A DNA stretch of 64,000 nucleotides from Syntrophaceae bacterium (GTDB lineage Bacteria > Desulfobacterota > Syntrophia > Syntrophales > Smithellaceae), in NCBI GenBank assembly GCA_018436925.1, contig JAHDKI010000026.1, forward strand, positions 1 through 64,000, written 5' to 3'. The notes under the pieces are model-generated. The model was not told the DNA's origin and did no database searches. It worked only from the letters and a program-made list of their open reading frames with translations. Below, piece after piece: positions 35,401 through 42,588 of this stretch. Numbering within the stretch: the first letter of the stretch is position 1; every line of letters starts with the position of its first letter. The position numbers and the translations under genes were made by a program.

Positions 35401-36873
35401 CTGCAGCAACCGCATGCCGACGTCCATGCGGCCGCCACGCTGGCAGCGAACGTATACCGGATGATCGATGAGGCTTTCAAAGAACCTTACAGGGCCATCA
35501 AGCCCACCTCCAAGCCGCTCGATCAGGATATGGTTTCGCAAAACATCGGCAGCTTCGGCAAAACCTCGCAGCAGATCCAGAATCGCCTCACGGGCCGTCA
35601 GTCATCCCAGCGCAGCGGGTCCGGGTCGCAGGTGGAAGCCGAAAGCAATCCCGAAAGTGATACCACGCCCACCCAGACGCGGCCGACCATGGAAAATGTC
35701 TCCGAAAGACACCACCGGACGGGGGAGCAACAGCAAAGCTTCCGCGGCTCGACTGCCGGCGGAAAACCCGAAGCCGGCTTTGGGGAAAGTTCCGATGACG
35801 AAGCCGGCACGACGGACCCTTCCATGAAATACGATTCGCCCGAAAAAATCGAACGACTGCTGCGGGCTGTGTATCATGATAAGGGAATCACCCCCCGGGA
35901 AATCGAGAGGCGCGTGGAAGCGCTCCATCCGAATGACGTCTTTTTGTTCATGCGCAGTCTCGAAACCTCTCTCGATATGAAAACGGAACTCCAGAGTGAA
36001 CGGGGTACATCGCTTTATAACGAATGGGGAGAAGATCTCCATGACTATCGCGCGAACTGGGCCAGAATCCGCGAGCAAACCCATGCCGGACGCTCTCTGA
36101 CTTTCTACCGCGACACGGCCGAACGCCACGCGGGTTTGCTCAAGAAAATCCGGCGGGAGTTTCAGATGCTCAAGCCGGAAGGCTTCACCAAATTGAAGCG
36201 CCAGTATGACGGTGACGATATTGATCTGGATGCCGTGGTGGAATTTCTGGTGGATCGGAAGGCGGGCATTTCCCCATCCGAAAAGAATTATACGCTCATT
36301 CAAAAAAGAAAGCGCGACATCGCTGTTGCCTTTCTCATCGATATGAGCCGCAGCACCAAAGGCACGACCATCGAACGGGAAAAGGAATCGTTGATTATCA
36401 TGTCGGAGGCCCTGCACGAAGTCGGTGACGCCTTCGCTATTTACGGATTCTCCGGGGACAACCGCGACAATGTCGATTTCTATCGCATCAAGGATTTTGA
36501 CGACGCTTATGACGACAAAGCCAAGAAAAGGATTTCCGCCATCGAGGACCGCTTCGAAAACCGCGACGGGACGGCCATCCGGCACACGATCAGCAAGCTC
36601 AGACGCAGGCAGGAAAGAACAAAGCTGATGATCCTTTTGAGCGACGGCAAACCGGTGGACAAGGAATACTCCGGAACCTATGCCATTGAGGACACCCGCA
36701 TGGCGCTTAAAGAGGCCCAGCATTTCGGGATCAAAACCTTCTGCATCACCGTCGATAAAACCGCCGCCGAATATCTGCCGCGCATGTACAGCCACAGCAG
36801 CTGGACCGTCATCGACGACGTGGTTAAACTGCCTGAGAAAATTACACGGATCTACCGCATGCTGACGGCGTGA
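32452..36873 (+). CDS. Giant NorD/CbbO-like VWA protein with about eighteen helical repeats
   Basis: 1473 aa. Residues about 60-790 are a solenoid of some eighteen 37-41-residue repeats. The consensus is (E/D)-x-S-P-x-(I/L)-(I/L)-(D/E)-R-(I/L)-G-x-(E/D)-G-L followed by a second helix (IAALASxIAxxxW). Next come a NorD-type region (FFHLFPETELAHDLFNLLEDFRIE, about 880-910) and a disordered Ser/Gln/Gly-rich stretch (about 1030-1120). The C-terminal VWA domain has an intact metal site D1297-x-S1299-x-S1301 with MILLSDGKP. NorD proteins are usually about 600-800 aa, so the N-terminal solenoid is a large addition and a likely client- or partner-binding surface. The gene is coupled to the AAA ATPase. 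A second copy of its last 25 codons lies at 37758-37858. Confidence 0.9.
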   Translation: MTEDRIKDAFKNAALANGSGPFPEDPGYERMARLVEALAPIALRCGEESTDTILSAITRIAGNDRRAALILLEECPDIIAKLLGAGDETLLNVFDIVHQMIPFGASLAVRFVEVSPALIAENEFETLTQTAALACSVAQVNVRTAISLVGESPAIIERIGFEGLRKVAALAATIAQSSWAHSIKVVEESPALLDRMLDAGSDRQSSLSVYHLASVMARDDWNIAADFVAKIPAILENPAHRIDKPLLDRLFTRTEKASFFGARPAYTFLETAPALIDRLGLKGAEDVWECAFAMAEDNPENAVALLMKTQDILDRLPPGAGTKRTETIFHLGRKLSSISSRVALRFITTSVLLVQRLDDEGLSHIADLASDLARLSQTAAVTFVDIAPSVVDKSGRDGLMKIGALGIDTARQSWETADRLLLKSPDLIDRIGIDGLSMIGDFASTLARESSSVAVGLLDQCPSIIDGLLKHGDTSLIAKVCHLGGRIVKYNARMALSLLKRSPEIIKLIGFEGLEKIEDLASRTGKESWTTSVSLLEASPAIIERVGYAGLEQIAALACLIARQNSYGAVSLLEKSPDLIDHLLLHGGTPLVLRVYALANDAALADWMLASTLLEKSPGLLTRIGTDGLSRLFTLMNKNTLNSGKIANRLLDISPAIIDKIGFEGLENLITCASTIAERDWQAAITVVEKSPRLIDRLNSAGDKAIAPNVYQMAALTARTSAAVAEKLLEKSPEFINWVGLDGFGLIASFVENTAKEDEQKALSFLTGHSPAFSDFMESIPKGLELKTIKHILSAYLRALLGRRVEIAEAETVYTDGRKIYLPKRIKDFQDREDNFRLYKVSATHQEAHLEYGSFEFDIAKISDTIRQILSHYGEKGNTEDGSDIVRFFHLFPETELAHDLFNLLEDFRIECILKREYPALGDDIDAMNRHMTRKRRSPEKMTNPKQRTVEMIAQSLLTGKEFNTVDDPAIPILRRTLDAADILQQPHADVHAAATLAANVYRMIDEAFKEPYRAIKPTSKPLDQDMVSQNIGSFGKTSQQIQNRLTGRQSSQRSGSGSQVEAESNPESDTTPTQTRPTMENVSERHHRTGEQQQSFRGSTAGGKPEAGFGESSDDEAGTTDPSMKYDSPEKIERLLRAVYHDKGITPREIERRVEALHPNDVFLFMRSLETSLDMKTELQSERGTSLYNEWGEDLHDYRANWARIREQTHAGRSLTFYRDTAERHAGLLKKIRREFQMLKPEGFTKLKRQYDGDDIDLDAVVEFLVDRKAGISPSEKNYTLIQKRKRDIAVAFLIDMSRSTKGTTIEREKESLIIMSEALHEVGDAFAIYGFSGDNRDNVDFYRIKDFDDAYDDKAKKRISAIEDRFENRDGTAIRHTISKLRRRQERTKLMILLSDGKPVDKEYSGTYAIEDTRMALKEAQHFGIKTFCITVDKTAAEYLPRMYSHSSWTVIDDVVKLPEKITRIYRMLTA

Positions 36874-36897
36874 GTTAACTGCGGCTATCTTTAAAGA

Positions 36898-36917
36898 ATG
36901 CTCGAATAATCGAGCAT
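36898..36917. repeat. Perfect inverted repeat after the VWA gene
   Basis: ATGCTCGA and TCGAGCAT around the loop ATAA, 25 bases after the VWA stop. There is no T run on either side, so it may be a weak terminator or a binding site for the MntA-HepT promoter 30 bases on. Confidence 0.6.
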
Positions 36918-36946
36918 CTTCGGCAAATGTGAAATATTGTTTGTTC

Positions 36947-36975
36947 TTGACTTGAAAAACGCTTTTTCTTAATAT
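36947..36975 (+). promoter_or_regulatory. Promoter of the MntA-HepT pair
   Basis: TTGACT at 36947-36952, a 17-base spacer and TAATAT at 36970-36975, 45 bases before the first start codon. Confidence 0.6.
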
Positions 36976-37019
36976 CCTTGGCATAGTTTAGAATCAGCCA
37001 ATGATCGAAAAGGTAATTT

Positions 37020-37325
37020 ATGGCGCGGCCTGTAATTGACATTCCCATGGAGAGCATCAGGGCTTTTTGCTCGAAATGGAAAGTTGTGGAATTTTCGTTG
37101 TTTGGTTCCGTGTTGCGCGATGATTTCCGGCCGGACAGCGATATCGATGTCTTGCTGAGTTTTGAAGATAATTCCGCTTACAGCCTGTATGATCTTGTCG
37201 ATATGAGAGATGAACTCAAGGCCATCTTTGGCCGTGAAGTGGACCTTGTGGAAAAAGAAGCCATCCGCAATCCCTACCGCCGACGGTCGATGCTCGCCGA
37301 ATGCGAGGTGCTTTATGCCGCGTAA
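37020..37325 (+). CDS. mntA: MntA-type nucleotidyltransferase antitoxin
   Basis: A 101-aa minimal nucleotidyltransferase with the signature G29-S-V-L-R-x5-S-D41-I-D43, the metal-binding aspartates; a third carboxylate lies in REVDLVE. In the MntA-HepT systems studied, the transferase adds AMP to the HepT toxin and silences it. The start has AAAGG seven bases upstream. The next gene begins 11 bases before this stop, typical of the pair. The length is normal for the family. Confidence 0.9.
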   Translation: MARPVIDIPMESIRAFCSKWKVVEFSLFGSVLRDDFRPDSDIDVLLSFEDNSAYSLYDLVDMRDELKAIFGREVDLVEKEAIRNPYRRRSMLAECEVLYAA

Positions 37326-37674
37326 CGAAAGCCGCGATCCGGCATATTTATGGGACATGCTGGACGCGGCTCAGACTATATCGGAATTTATTGCCGACCG
37401 CACATTTCATGATTTTCAGACGGATCGAATGCTCAGAAACGCTGTTGAACGAAATATGGAAATTATCGGCGAGGCGGCAAATCGTATTTCTGAAGATTTT
37501 AGAAAATCTCACCCGGAAATTCCCTGGAGAAATATCATTGGTCAGCGAAATATCTTGATCCATGAATATGGGGAAATAAAGAATGAGCGAATCTGGATTG
37601 TGGCATCGGAAAGAATTCCGGAACTTATCACATTATTAAAACCGCTTCTGCCTCAGTTGACTTCGGATGGTTAA
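37315..37674 (+). CDS. hepT: HepT-type HEPN ribonuclease toxin
   Basis: A 119-aa HEPN-domain protein (DUF86/HepT). The catalytic motif is R78-N-I-L-I-H83-x-Y85, the Rx4HxY form that is also the target of AMP addition by MntA. HEPN toxins of this class cut RNA and stop growth when freed from the antitoxin. It overlaps mntA by 11 bases. The pair is complete and looks functional; no motif residue is missing. It sits directly behind the VWA gene and is followed by a displaced copy of that gene's tail. Confidence 0.9.
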   Translation: MPRNESRDPAYLWDMLDAAQTISEFIADRTFHDFQTDRMLRNAVERNMEIIGEAANRISEDFRKSHPEIPWRNIIGQRNILIHEYGEIKNERIWIVASERIPELITLLKPLLPQLTSDG

Positions 37675-37757
37675 AGCTGACTGGAGAAATAATAATTGTA
37701 GAGAAAATAAAGACAATGTGCATCATCCAGCGCCTTTCTTCAATACAACCCTTTAAT

Positions 37758-37858
37758 ATGTACATCCCCATGATACGCACAGCAAATGGACCGTCATCGA
37801 CGACGTGGTCAAACTGCCCGAAAAAATCACCCGGATTTACCGCATGCTGACGGCGTGA
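37758..37858 (+). pseudogene. Displaced 3' tail of the VWA gene
   Basis: The last 25 codons of the VWA gene are present again, ending in TGA at 37856-37858. From SKWTVIDDVV to IYRMLTA the protein reading equals that of the intact gene (SSWTVIDDVV to IYRMLTA) except for one residue. Nearly all base differences are third-position, synonymous ones. Upstream, a small insertion breaks the frame near ATGTAC. Confidence 0.88.
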
Positions 37859-37860
37859 TG

Positions 37861-38015
37861 AGGGTGGCAGTTACGTCGGGGCGCGTCTTAGCTCAATGGC
37901 CTCGACTGTAGCGCTAGGACCTGCTCCGCGATAGCCAAAAACTCGCCCTTCGGGCTCAAACAGTTCGGCTGTCCGATGCACCGCTGCGCCAAGCGCCACA
38001 ACGTCTCGGCCATAA
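37861..38015. repeat. Left copy of a ~160-bp inverted repeat flanking the SIR2 gene
   Basis: Its reverse complement aligns with 42112-42272 at roughly 80% identity by eye with one small gap. The outer end is AGGGTGGCAGTT, matching AAGGTGGCAGTT of the right copy. Beyond 38015 the two copies diverge. A 68-codon frame here (38094-37888) shares MAETLWRLA and PNCLS with one in the right copy, but has no support as a gene. Confidence 0.85.
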
Positions 38016-38118
38016 TTCGCTCAGTCACGCCCTGATGCAACTGCGGATTATTTGAGATGCTTAAACACTGTAGAGTACCCATCTTGCTACACACCTCTTA
38101 CAGCATAATCGATTTTCG

Positions 38119-38168
38119 TTGACGTTCGCCTTTTGTATAACTATACTGGCTGCGCAATGAGTATAGTT
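38119..38168 (+). promoter_or_regulatory. Promoter and candidate operator of the SIR2 gene
   Basis: TTGACG (38119-38124), a 17-base spacer and TATACT (38142-38147), a strong sigma70 promoter. AACTATAC (38139-38146) overlaps the -10 and its exact reverse complement GTATAGTT lies at 38161-38168, 22 bases centre to centre, as for a dimeric repressor. No regulator gene is adjacent. Confidence 0.7.
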
Positions 38169-38191
38169 CCTTAATTATTTAGGCCTTTAGA

Positions 38192-41100
38192 ATGAGATTT
38201 GTAGCGGACGGTCCATCAATACCCGATGATCTTCTTGTAGCGCGAGATGAGGGCAGAGTCGTCTTTATTTGTGGTGCCGGAGTTTCTCAAGCACGAGCCA
38301 ATCTACCCAATTTTTTTCAATTGACGCGGTATGTTATTGAAAGACTAGGGGCTACGTCTGAAGATCCGGCACGAAGACTTCTTGAAGAAGCAGAAAGACA
38401 GGATCAGATCGTGGGAGTCACTGGCGTTATTCCATACGACAGAATATTTGGACTTCTGGAAAGAGACTTTTCCTTAGAAGAGATGGAACAAGAAGCTGCA
38501 AAAGCTCTTAAACCAGATGAGAATCCCGATCTTTCCGCTCACCGGATCATGCTGGATTTAGCAAAACTGCCAGATGGACGAATCAGAATTGTTACGACAA
38601 ACTTTGATCTCCTTTTCGAAGCCTGTGATTCAACCATACCGTGTTGCCGCCCTCCTCGCTTACCGGACCCCCTGCGCGATGACGATTTCGAGGGAATAAT
38701 TCATCTGCATGGCCGCGTGGATAGTGAATATAAACGTGCTGACGGTGACGGCTTTGTTCTCTCCAGTGCGGGGTTTGGACGTGCTTACCTCGCTGAAGGA
38801 TGGGCAACTTCTTTTATCCGATCTATCATAGATCAATATATTGTCGTCTTTGTAGGATACGCGGCAGATGATCCTCCTGTTTATTACCTCCTAGAGGCAC
38901 TGAACAGCTATAAAAAATCTTTGGCAGGTGCATATGCCTTTCAGGCCGGCAATACGGGAGATGCTGAGGCCAAGTGGAGGCATAAAGGTGTATGTCCCAT
39001 CGCGTATGATGAAGCGGACAACCATAAGGCCCTTTGGGACACCTTAGCAGGATGGGCAGAGAGGGCAAAAGACCCGAATGCTTGGTTAGAGAAAGTCATT
39101 ACCCTGACAAGGAATGGACCTGAGGCGCTCTCACCCCATGAACGAGGTCAAGTCGCTCATCTTGTTTCAACACATGAAGGTGCCAAGAAGTTCGCCAACT
39201 CAAAAGTACCCCCTCCAGCTGAATGGCTGTGCGTTTTTGATCCATGCATCCGTTATATGACGCCCGGCAATATCAATATTTATGCTGATGATAAACAGTC
39301 TTTTGATCCATTTTATGATGCATATGGATTGGATAATGATACGCCGCCACCGAAACTTGATCCGCAGGACCACTTTGCGAAAAGGGACTTACTCTTCGGT
39401 GAATGGGATGCTTTTGCACTCAATGCGTCAGATATCAGGAACGTTCAAGATAATCGTTATGCAGCATTGCGGGGACACTGGGCGATTAATGTACCCCGTT
39501 TATCTTCGCGCTTGGAATTCTTATGTGTTTGGATTAGCAAAGTCTGTCATCAACCGGCTGCCGCCTGGTGGGCTGCCGGGCAAAAAGGTGTACACCATTC
39601 GCTTCAAGATCTGATCCATTCTCAGTTAGTGAAATTTGATAAAGATACCTGCCTTCCTGAGATTCATAAGGCGTGGCAAATTATTCTCGCTGTATGGAAA
39701 GACCGTCAGCGGGATGCTGATCTGGATTGGTATCAATTGAAAACCTCTGTCGATCGGAATGGCTGGACAATTGACTCGATCAAGAAATTTGCTGCCCTCA
39801 GAAGGCCCTATCTCGCAATGGAGGGGCGGCCTCGATGGAGCGGCCCCAAACCACCCATTGCGAAACAAGGGATTCAATGCAACGAAATGGTCAGTGTGGA
39901 TGTAAAATACCCCACGCCTTATGGTGATGCAGCAATTCCTGATGACTTTCTCCTGACCGCTGTCCGAGAATTCCGAAACAACTTAGAGCAAGCAGTCTAT
40001 CTTGAACAGGAAATAGGTGGATATGGGTTGAGCCACTATTCACCGATTGAGCCGGACAAAAGTGTCAAGGGTGATTCATATGAAAGAACCCACGGCGTAA
40101 CCAACATTCTTCTCTATTATGTCAACCTCTTCAAAAGACTTGTTGAAAAAGACCCACAAGTTGCGAAGCGTGAATGCATGGCATGGCGAGATGATGAAGA
40201 AACGGTTTTTGGTCTTTTAAGAATCTGGATCGTCGGCGACTCGCGCCTCTTCAATGGCAAAGAAGCAGGCGACTTACTCATGCGGTTGAGTATGCGGTCT
40301 TTTTGGGAGCATCGTAATCAACGGGATTTGCTACTCACATTGGAAAAGCGATGGAACGATTTTCCAAAGGCCACGAGATTATGTCTCGAACGGCGGTTGG
40401 TGCTGGGACCGCCGTCTTGGGAATCGGAAGAAGAAGCACGGTATATTGATAGACGAGCTTGGACAACATTAAACCTGGTTCATTGGCTGGCAGCACATGG
40501 ATGCCGGTTCAGTTTTGGTCTACAGAAGAAAAGCGAGAAACTCCGCAAGCAGGCACCTGAGTGGAAGTCAGAATATGCTGCGAATGCCGCCCACTCCCTA
40601 GAAGGACGAGGTGGATTTATTGAGAGGAAAACAGAATATTCTGTTCTTCTTGCTGAGCCGCCGGAAATGATTCTTCAAAAGGCAAAAGAGCTGAGCAGCA
40701 GGGATTTTGATAGATTAACAGAGAATGATCCTTTCGCTGGCCTGTCATCCGAAAAGGCAGACCTTGCCCTTGCCGCGCTTGTTAGCAACGCGGGTCGCAA
40801 TGACTATCCCGAATGGGCATGGCGAACCTTCCTATACGCAGATGCACGCAAAAATGATCCTACAGACTTTTCAGCGCAGATTGGAAGTCAGATATTGGAA
40901 ATGTCAGATGATGTCATCTACAGCATCATTTCGCCTATTTCAGAATGGTTCTTAAATGCAAGCAAGGGTCTTTTGGCCACTAAGCAGGAGCTCTTTTGGC
41001 AGATCTGGGAACGATTAATTGCAATCTTGAAATCTAAGCCTCAAAGTGCAACCTCAAACATCGTGAGACAGAAGAATGAACCTGATTATGCCACGGAAGG

Positions 41101-42013
41101 CTTGAATGCGCCGGTTGGCAAACTTGCACAAGCATTGCTGAATGACCCTGCGATAAATAATTTGGGCAAAAAGAAAAGCCTGCCATCCGTTTGGAAAAGA
41201 CGCGCGGGAGAATTACTGCGTTTGGAAGGGGATCTGCACCGACATGCCGTTGTCATGTTTACACACTCCCTTGGATGGTTCTTTGTGAGAGATCTTCGCT
41301 GGGCGGAGGCGAATCTGATTTCGTTCCTGGATACCGATTCTGACGATCAAAAGGCTTTTTGGTCAGGGTTCTTTTGGAATCCTAAAGTCCATTCTAAACT
41401 TTTTGAAGTATTGAGACCTTACTTGGTACGTCTGATCTACGATAAGACCATTGAGAAACAGGGCCATCTGAATACCCTGTCCGCGATTCTTCTGGCCTAT
41501 TGGTGGAACGTAAATTCTAAAACAGGCAAAAGATTTGTCAGCAATGCTGAGATGCGCGAAATTCTTCTCAAGGCTGACGAAAATTTTCGGGTGCAAACTT
41601 TATGGCAAGTGAAAAGCCTTCTTACAGGGAAAAAGGCTGACAGAAGAAATTTGGCAACATTCCTTACGGATGTATGGCCACGTCACAGGAAGGCAAAAAG
41701 TCCCCGAATATCGACTGCCCTTTGCGAACTGGCATTTACAGATACTGAGGCTTTCGGAACCATCGCCGAGATAATTCTGCCTCTGGTAACGAAAGTTGAG
41801 GGGCATGGTTTTTTCATCTACAAGATCGAAGATTCAAAGATTATTGATTTGTTCCCCGAAAAAGTACTAGCGCTTCTGTGTGCAGTTCTGCCCAATAGCA
41901 TTGCTGAATGGCCTTATGGGATCGGGAATGCACTCAAGCGAATTGGCGAAGTAAAACCGGCTCTTTTGAAAGACAGAAGATTGCTTGAATTAAAGAAACG
42001 ATTGGGCTTTTGA
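38192..42013 (+). CDS. SIR2-family protein with long C-terminal region, putative anti-phage effector
   Basis: 1273 aa. The N-terminal SIR2 domain (about 15-250) has the NAD-binding FICGAGVSQA (about 25-34), TTNFD (about 135-139), HLHGR near 171, and VFVGYAADDPPVYYLL near the end of the domain. The remaining 1000 residues are mostly helical and carry no recognisable P-loop or nuclease motif; this part may act as the sensor. Long SIR2 proteins such as DSR2 cause abortive infection by destroying NAD; the assignment here is by analogy. Base composition is visibly AT-richer than the neighbours. It lies alone between inverted repeats with its own promoter, which points to transfer. Confidence 0.85.
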   Translation: MRFVADGPSIPDDLLVARDEGRVVFICGAGVSQARANLPNFFQLTRYVIERLGATSEDPARRLLEEAERQDQIVGVTGVIPYDRIFGLLERDFSLEEMEQEAAKALKPDENPDLSAHRIMLDLAKLPDGRIRIVTTNFDLLFEACDSTIPCCRPPRLPDPLRDDDFEGIIHLHGRVDSEYKRADGDGFVLSSAGFGRAYLAEGWATSFIRSIIDQYIVVFVGYAADDPPVYYLLEALNSYKKSLAGAYAFQAGNTGDAEAKWRHKGVCPIAYDEADNHKALWDTLAGWAERAKDPNAWLEKVITLTRNGPEALSPHERGQVAHLVSTHEGAKKFANSKVPPPAEWLCVFDPCIRYMTPGNINIYADDKQSFDPFYDAYGLDNDTPPPKLDPQDHFAKRDLLFGEWDAFALNASDIRNVQDNRYAALRGHWAINVPRLSSRLEFLCVWISKVCHQPAAAWWAAGQKGVHHSLQDLIHSQLVKFDKDTCLPEIHKAWQIILAVWKDRQRDADLDWYQLKTSVDRNGWTIDSIKKFAALRRPYLAMEGRPRWSGPKPPIAKQGIQCNEMVSVDVKYPTPYGDAAIPDDFLLTAVREFRNNLEQAVYLEQEIGGYGLSHYSPIEPDKSVKGDSYERTHGVTNILLYYVNLFKRLVEKDPQVAKRECMAWRDDEETVFGLLRIWIVGDSRLFNGKEAGDLLMRLSMRSFWEHRNQRDLLLTLEKRWNDFPKATRLCLERRLVLGPPSWESEEEARYIDRRAWTTLNLVHWLAAHGCRFSFGLQKKSEKLRKQAPEWKSEYAANAAHSLEGRGGFIERKTEYSVLLAEPPEMILQKAKELSSRDFDRLTENDPFAGLSSEKADLALAALVSNAGRNDYPEWAWRTFLYADARKNDPTDFSAQIGSQILEMSDDVIYSIISPISEWFLNASKGLLATKQELFWQIWERLIAILKSKPQSATSNIVRQKNEPDYATEGLNAPVGKLAQALLNDPAINNLGKKKSLPSVWKRRAGELLRLEGDLHRHAVVMFTHSLGWFFVRDLRWAEANLISFLDTDSDDQKAFWSGFFWNPKVHSKLFEVLRPYLVRLIYDKTIEKQGHLNTLSAILLAYWWNVNSKTGKRFVSNAEMREILLKADENFRVQTLWQVKSLLTGKKADRRNLATFLTDVWPRHRKAKSPRISTALCELAFTDTEAFGTIAEIILPLVTKVEGHGFFIYKIEDSKIIDLFPEKVLALLCAVLPNSIAEWPYGIGNALKRIGEVKPALLKDRRLLELKKRLGF

Positions 42014-42111
42014 TAAAGATAACAGAGAGACATGAAACACAGGGACATTGTTTCCTTTTAATCTTTCTCGATCAACCATTTGAAAAAAAGCAGTTTCACT
42101 GGGGCATGGCT

Positions 42112-42272
42112 TTTGGCGAATCATGGCCGAGACGTTGTGGCGCTTGGCGAAATGGAGCATCAGACGGCCAAACTGTTTGAGCCACAGGCGAGTTTTTGGA
42201 CGTCGCGGAATGAGCCTTAGCGCCACAGTCGAGGACATTGAGCGAAGACATGCCCCGGTGAAACTGCCACCT
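42112..42272. repeat. Right copy of the ~160-bp inverted repeat flanking the SIR2 gene
   Basis: Partner of 37861-38015 in inverted orientation. Shared stretches include ATGGCCGAGACGTTGTGGCG, AACTGTTTGAGCC and GCGAGTTTTTGG. No transposase gene lies between the copies. A 98-codon frame that starts in this copy (42123-42419) is not supported as a gene. Confidence 0.85.
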
Positions 42273-42408
42273 TATAGAATACAAGATTGCCAAGAATCCC
42301 GAGGGGCCGCAAGGGTTCTATTATCGGACAAGCACAGTAGAGCTCTTTCCCGAAGAGAAGTTGGAAAAGTTTGTTATGTCTTCGGCACTGAAGAAAAATC
42401 CCCCTTGA
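42262..42408 (+). pseudogene. Orphan 3' tail of an unknown gene
   Basis: An open frame joins the outer end of the right inverted repeat and reads IEYKIAKNPEGPQG, FYYRTSTVELFPEEKLEKF and VMSSALKKNPP, then TGA. Its composition looks like real protein and not shadow translation, but it has no start and no ribosome site. The family is not recognised. It may be the end of a gene cut by the SIR2 element. Confidence 0.45.
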
Positions 42409-42432
42409 TCCCCCTTTAGGAAAGGGGGAGAA
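42399..42432. repeat. C-rich palindromic repeat
   Basis: Two CCCCCTT blocks and a hairpin of CCCCCTTT with AAAGGGGG around a three-base loop, resembling dispersed palindromic intergenic repeats. There is no T run. Confidence 0.55.
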
Positions 42433-42523
42433 ATAACCCGTTACGTCGCATGAGAGAGCAGGGCTTGCAATGACACACACTGAATGGTACGTATACAAAA
42501 ATTGCATCCTGCGCATTGGAAAC

Positions 42524-42557
42524 GAAAAGAGGCCGCGGTTAATAGCCGCGGCCTCTT
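42524..42557 (-). terminator. Intrinsic terminator of the fatty-acid operon
   Basis: A 12-base perfect stem, AAGAGGCCGCGG with CCGCGGCCTCTT, with a seven-base loop and a T run on the minus-strand exit. It lies 32 bases behind the acyl-CoA dehydrogenase stop. Confidence 0.9.
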
Positions 42558-42588
42558 CTTTCATTCAAATTTTGTTAACTTGTACTTC

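Noticed and set aside
37888..38094. Short minus-strand frame in the left inverted repeat
   Set aside because: It shares MAETLWRLA with the right repeat only because the DNA is repeated; the frames then diverge and no ribosome site is seen.
42123..42419. A 98-codon frame across the right inverted repeat
   Set aside because: It crosses the repeat border into the orphan gene tail in another frame; no support as a gene.
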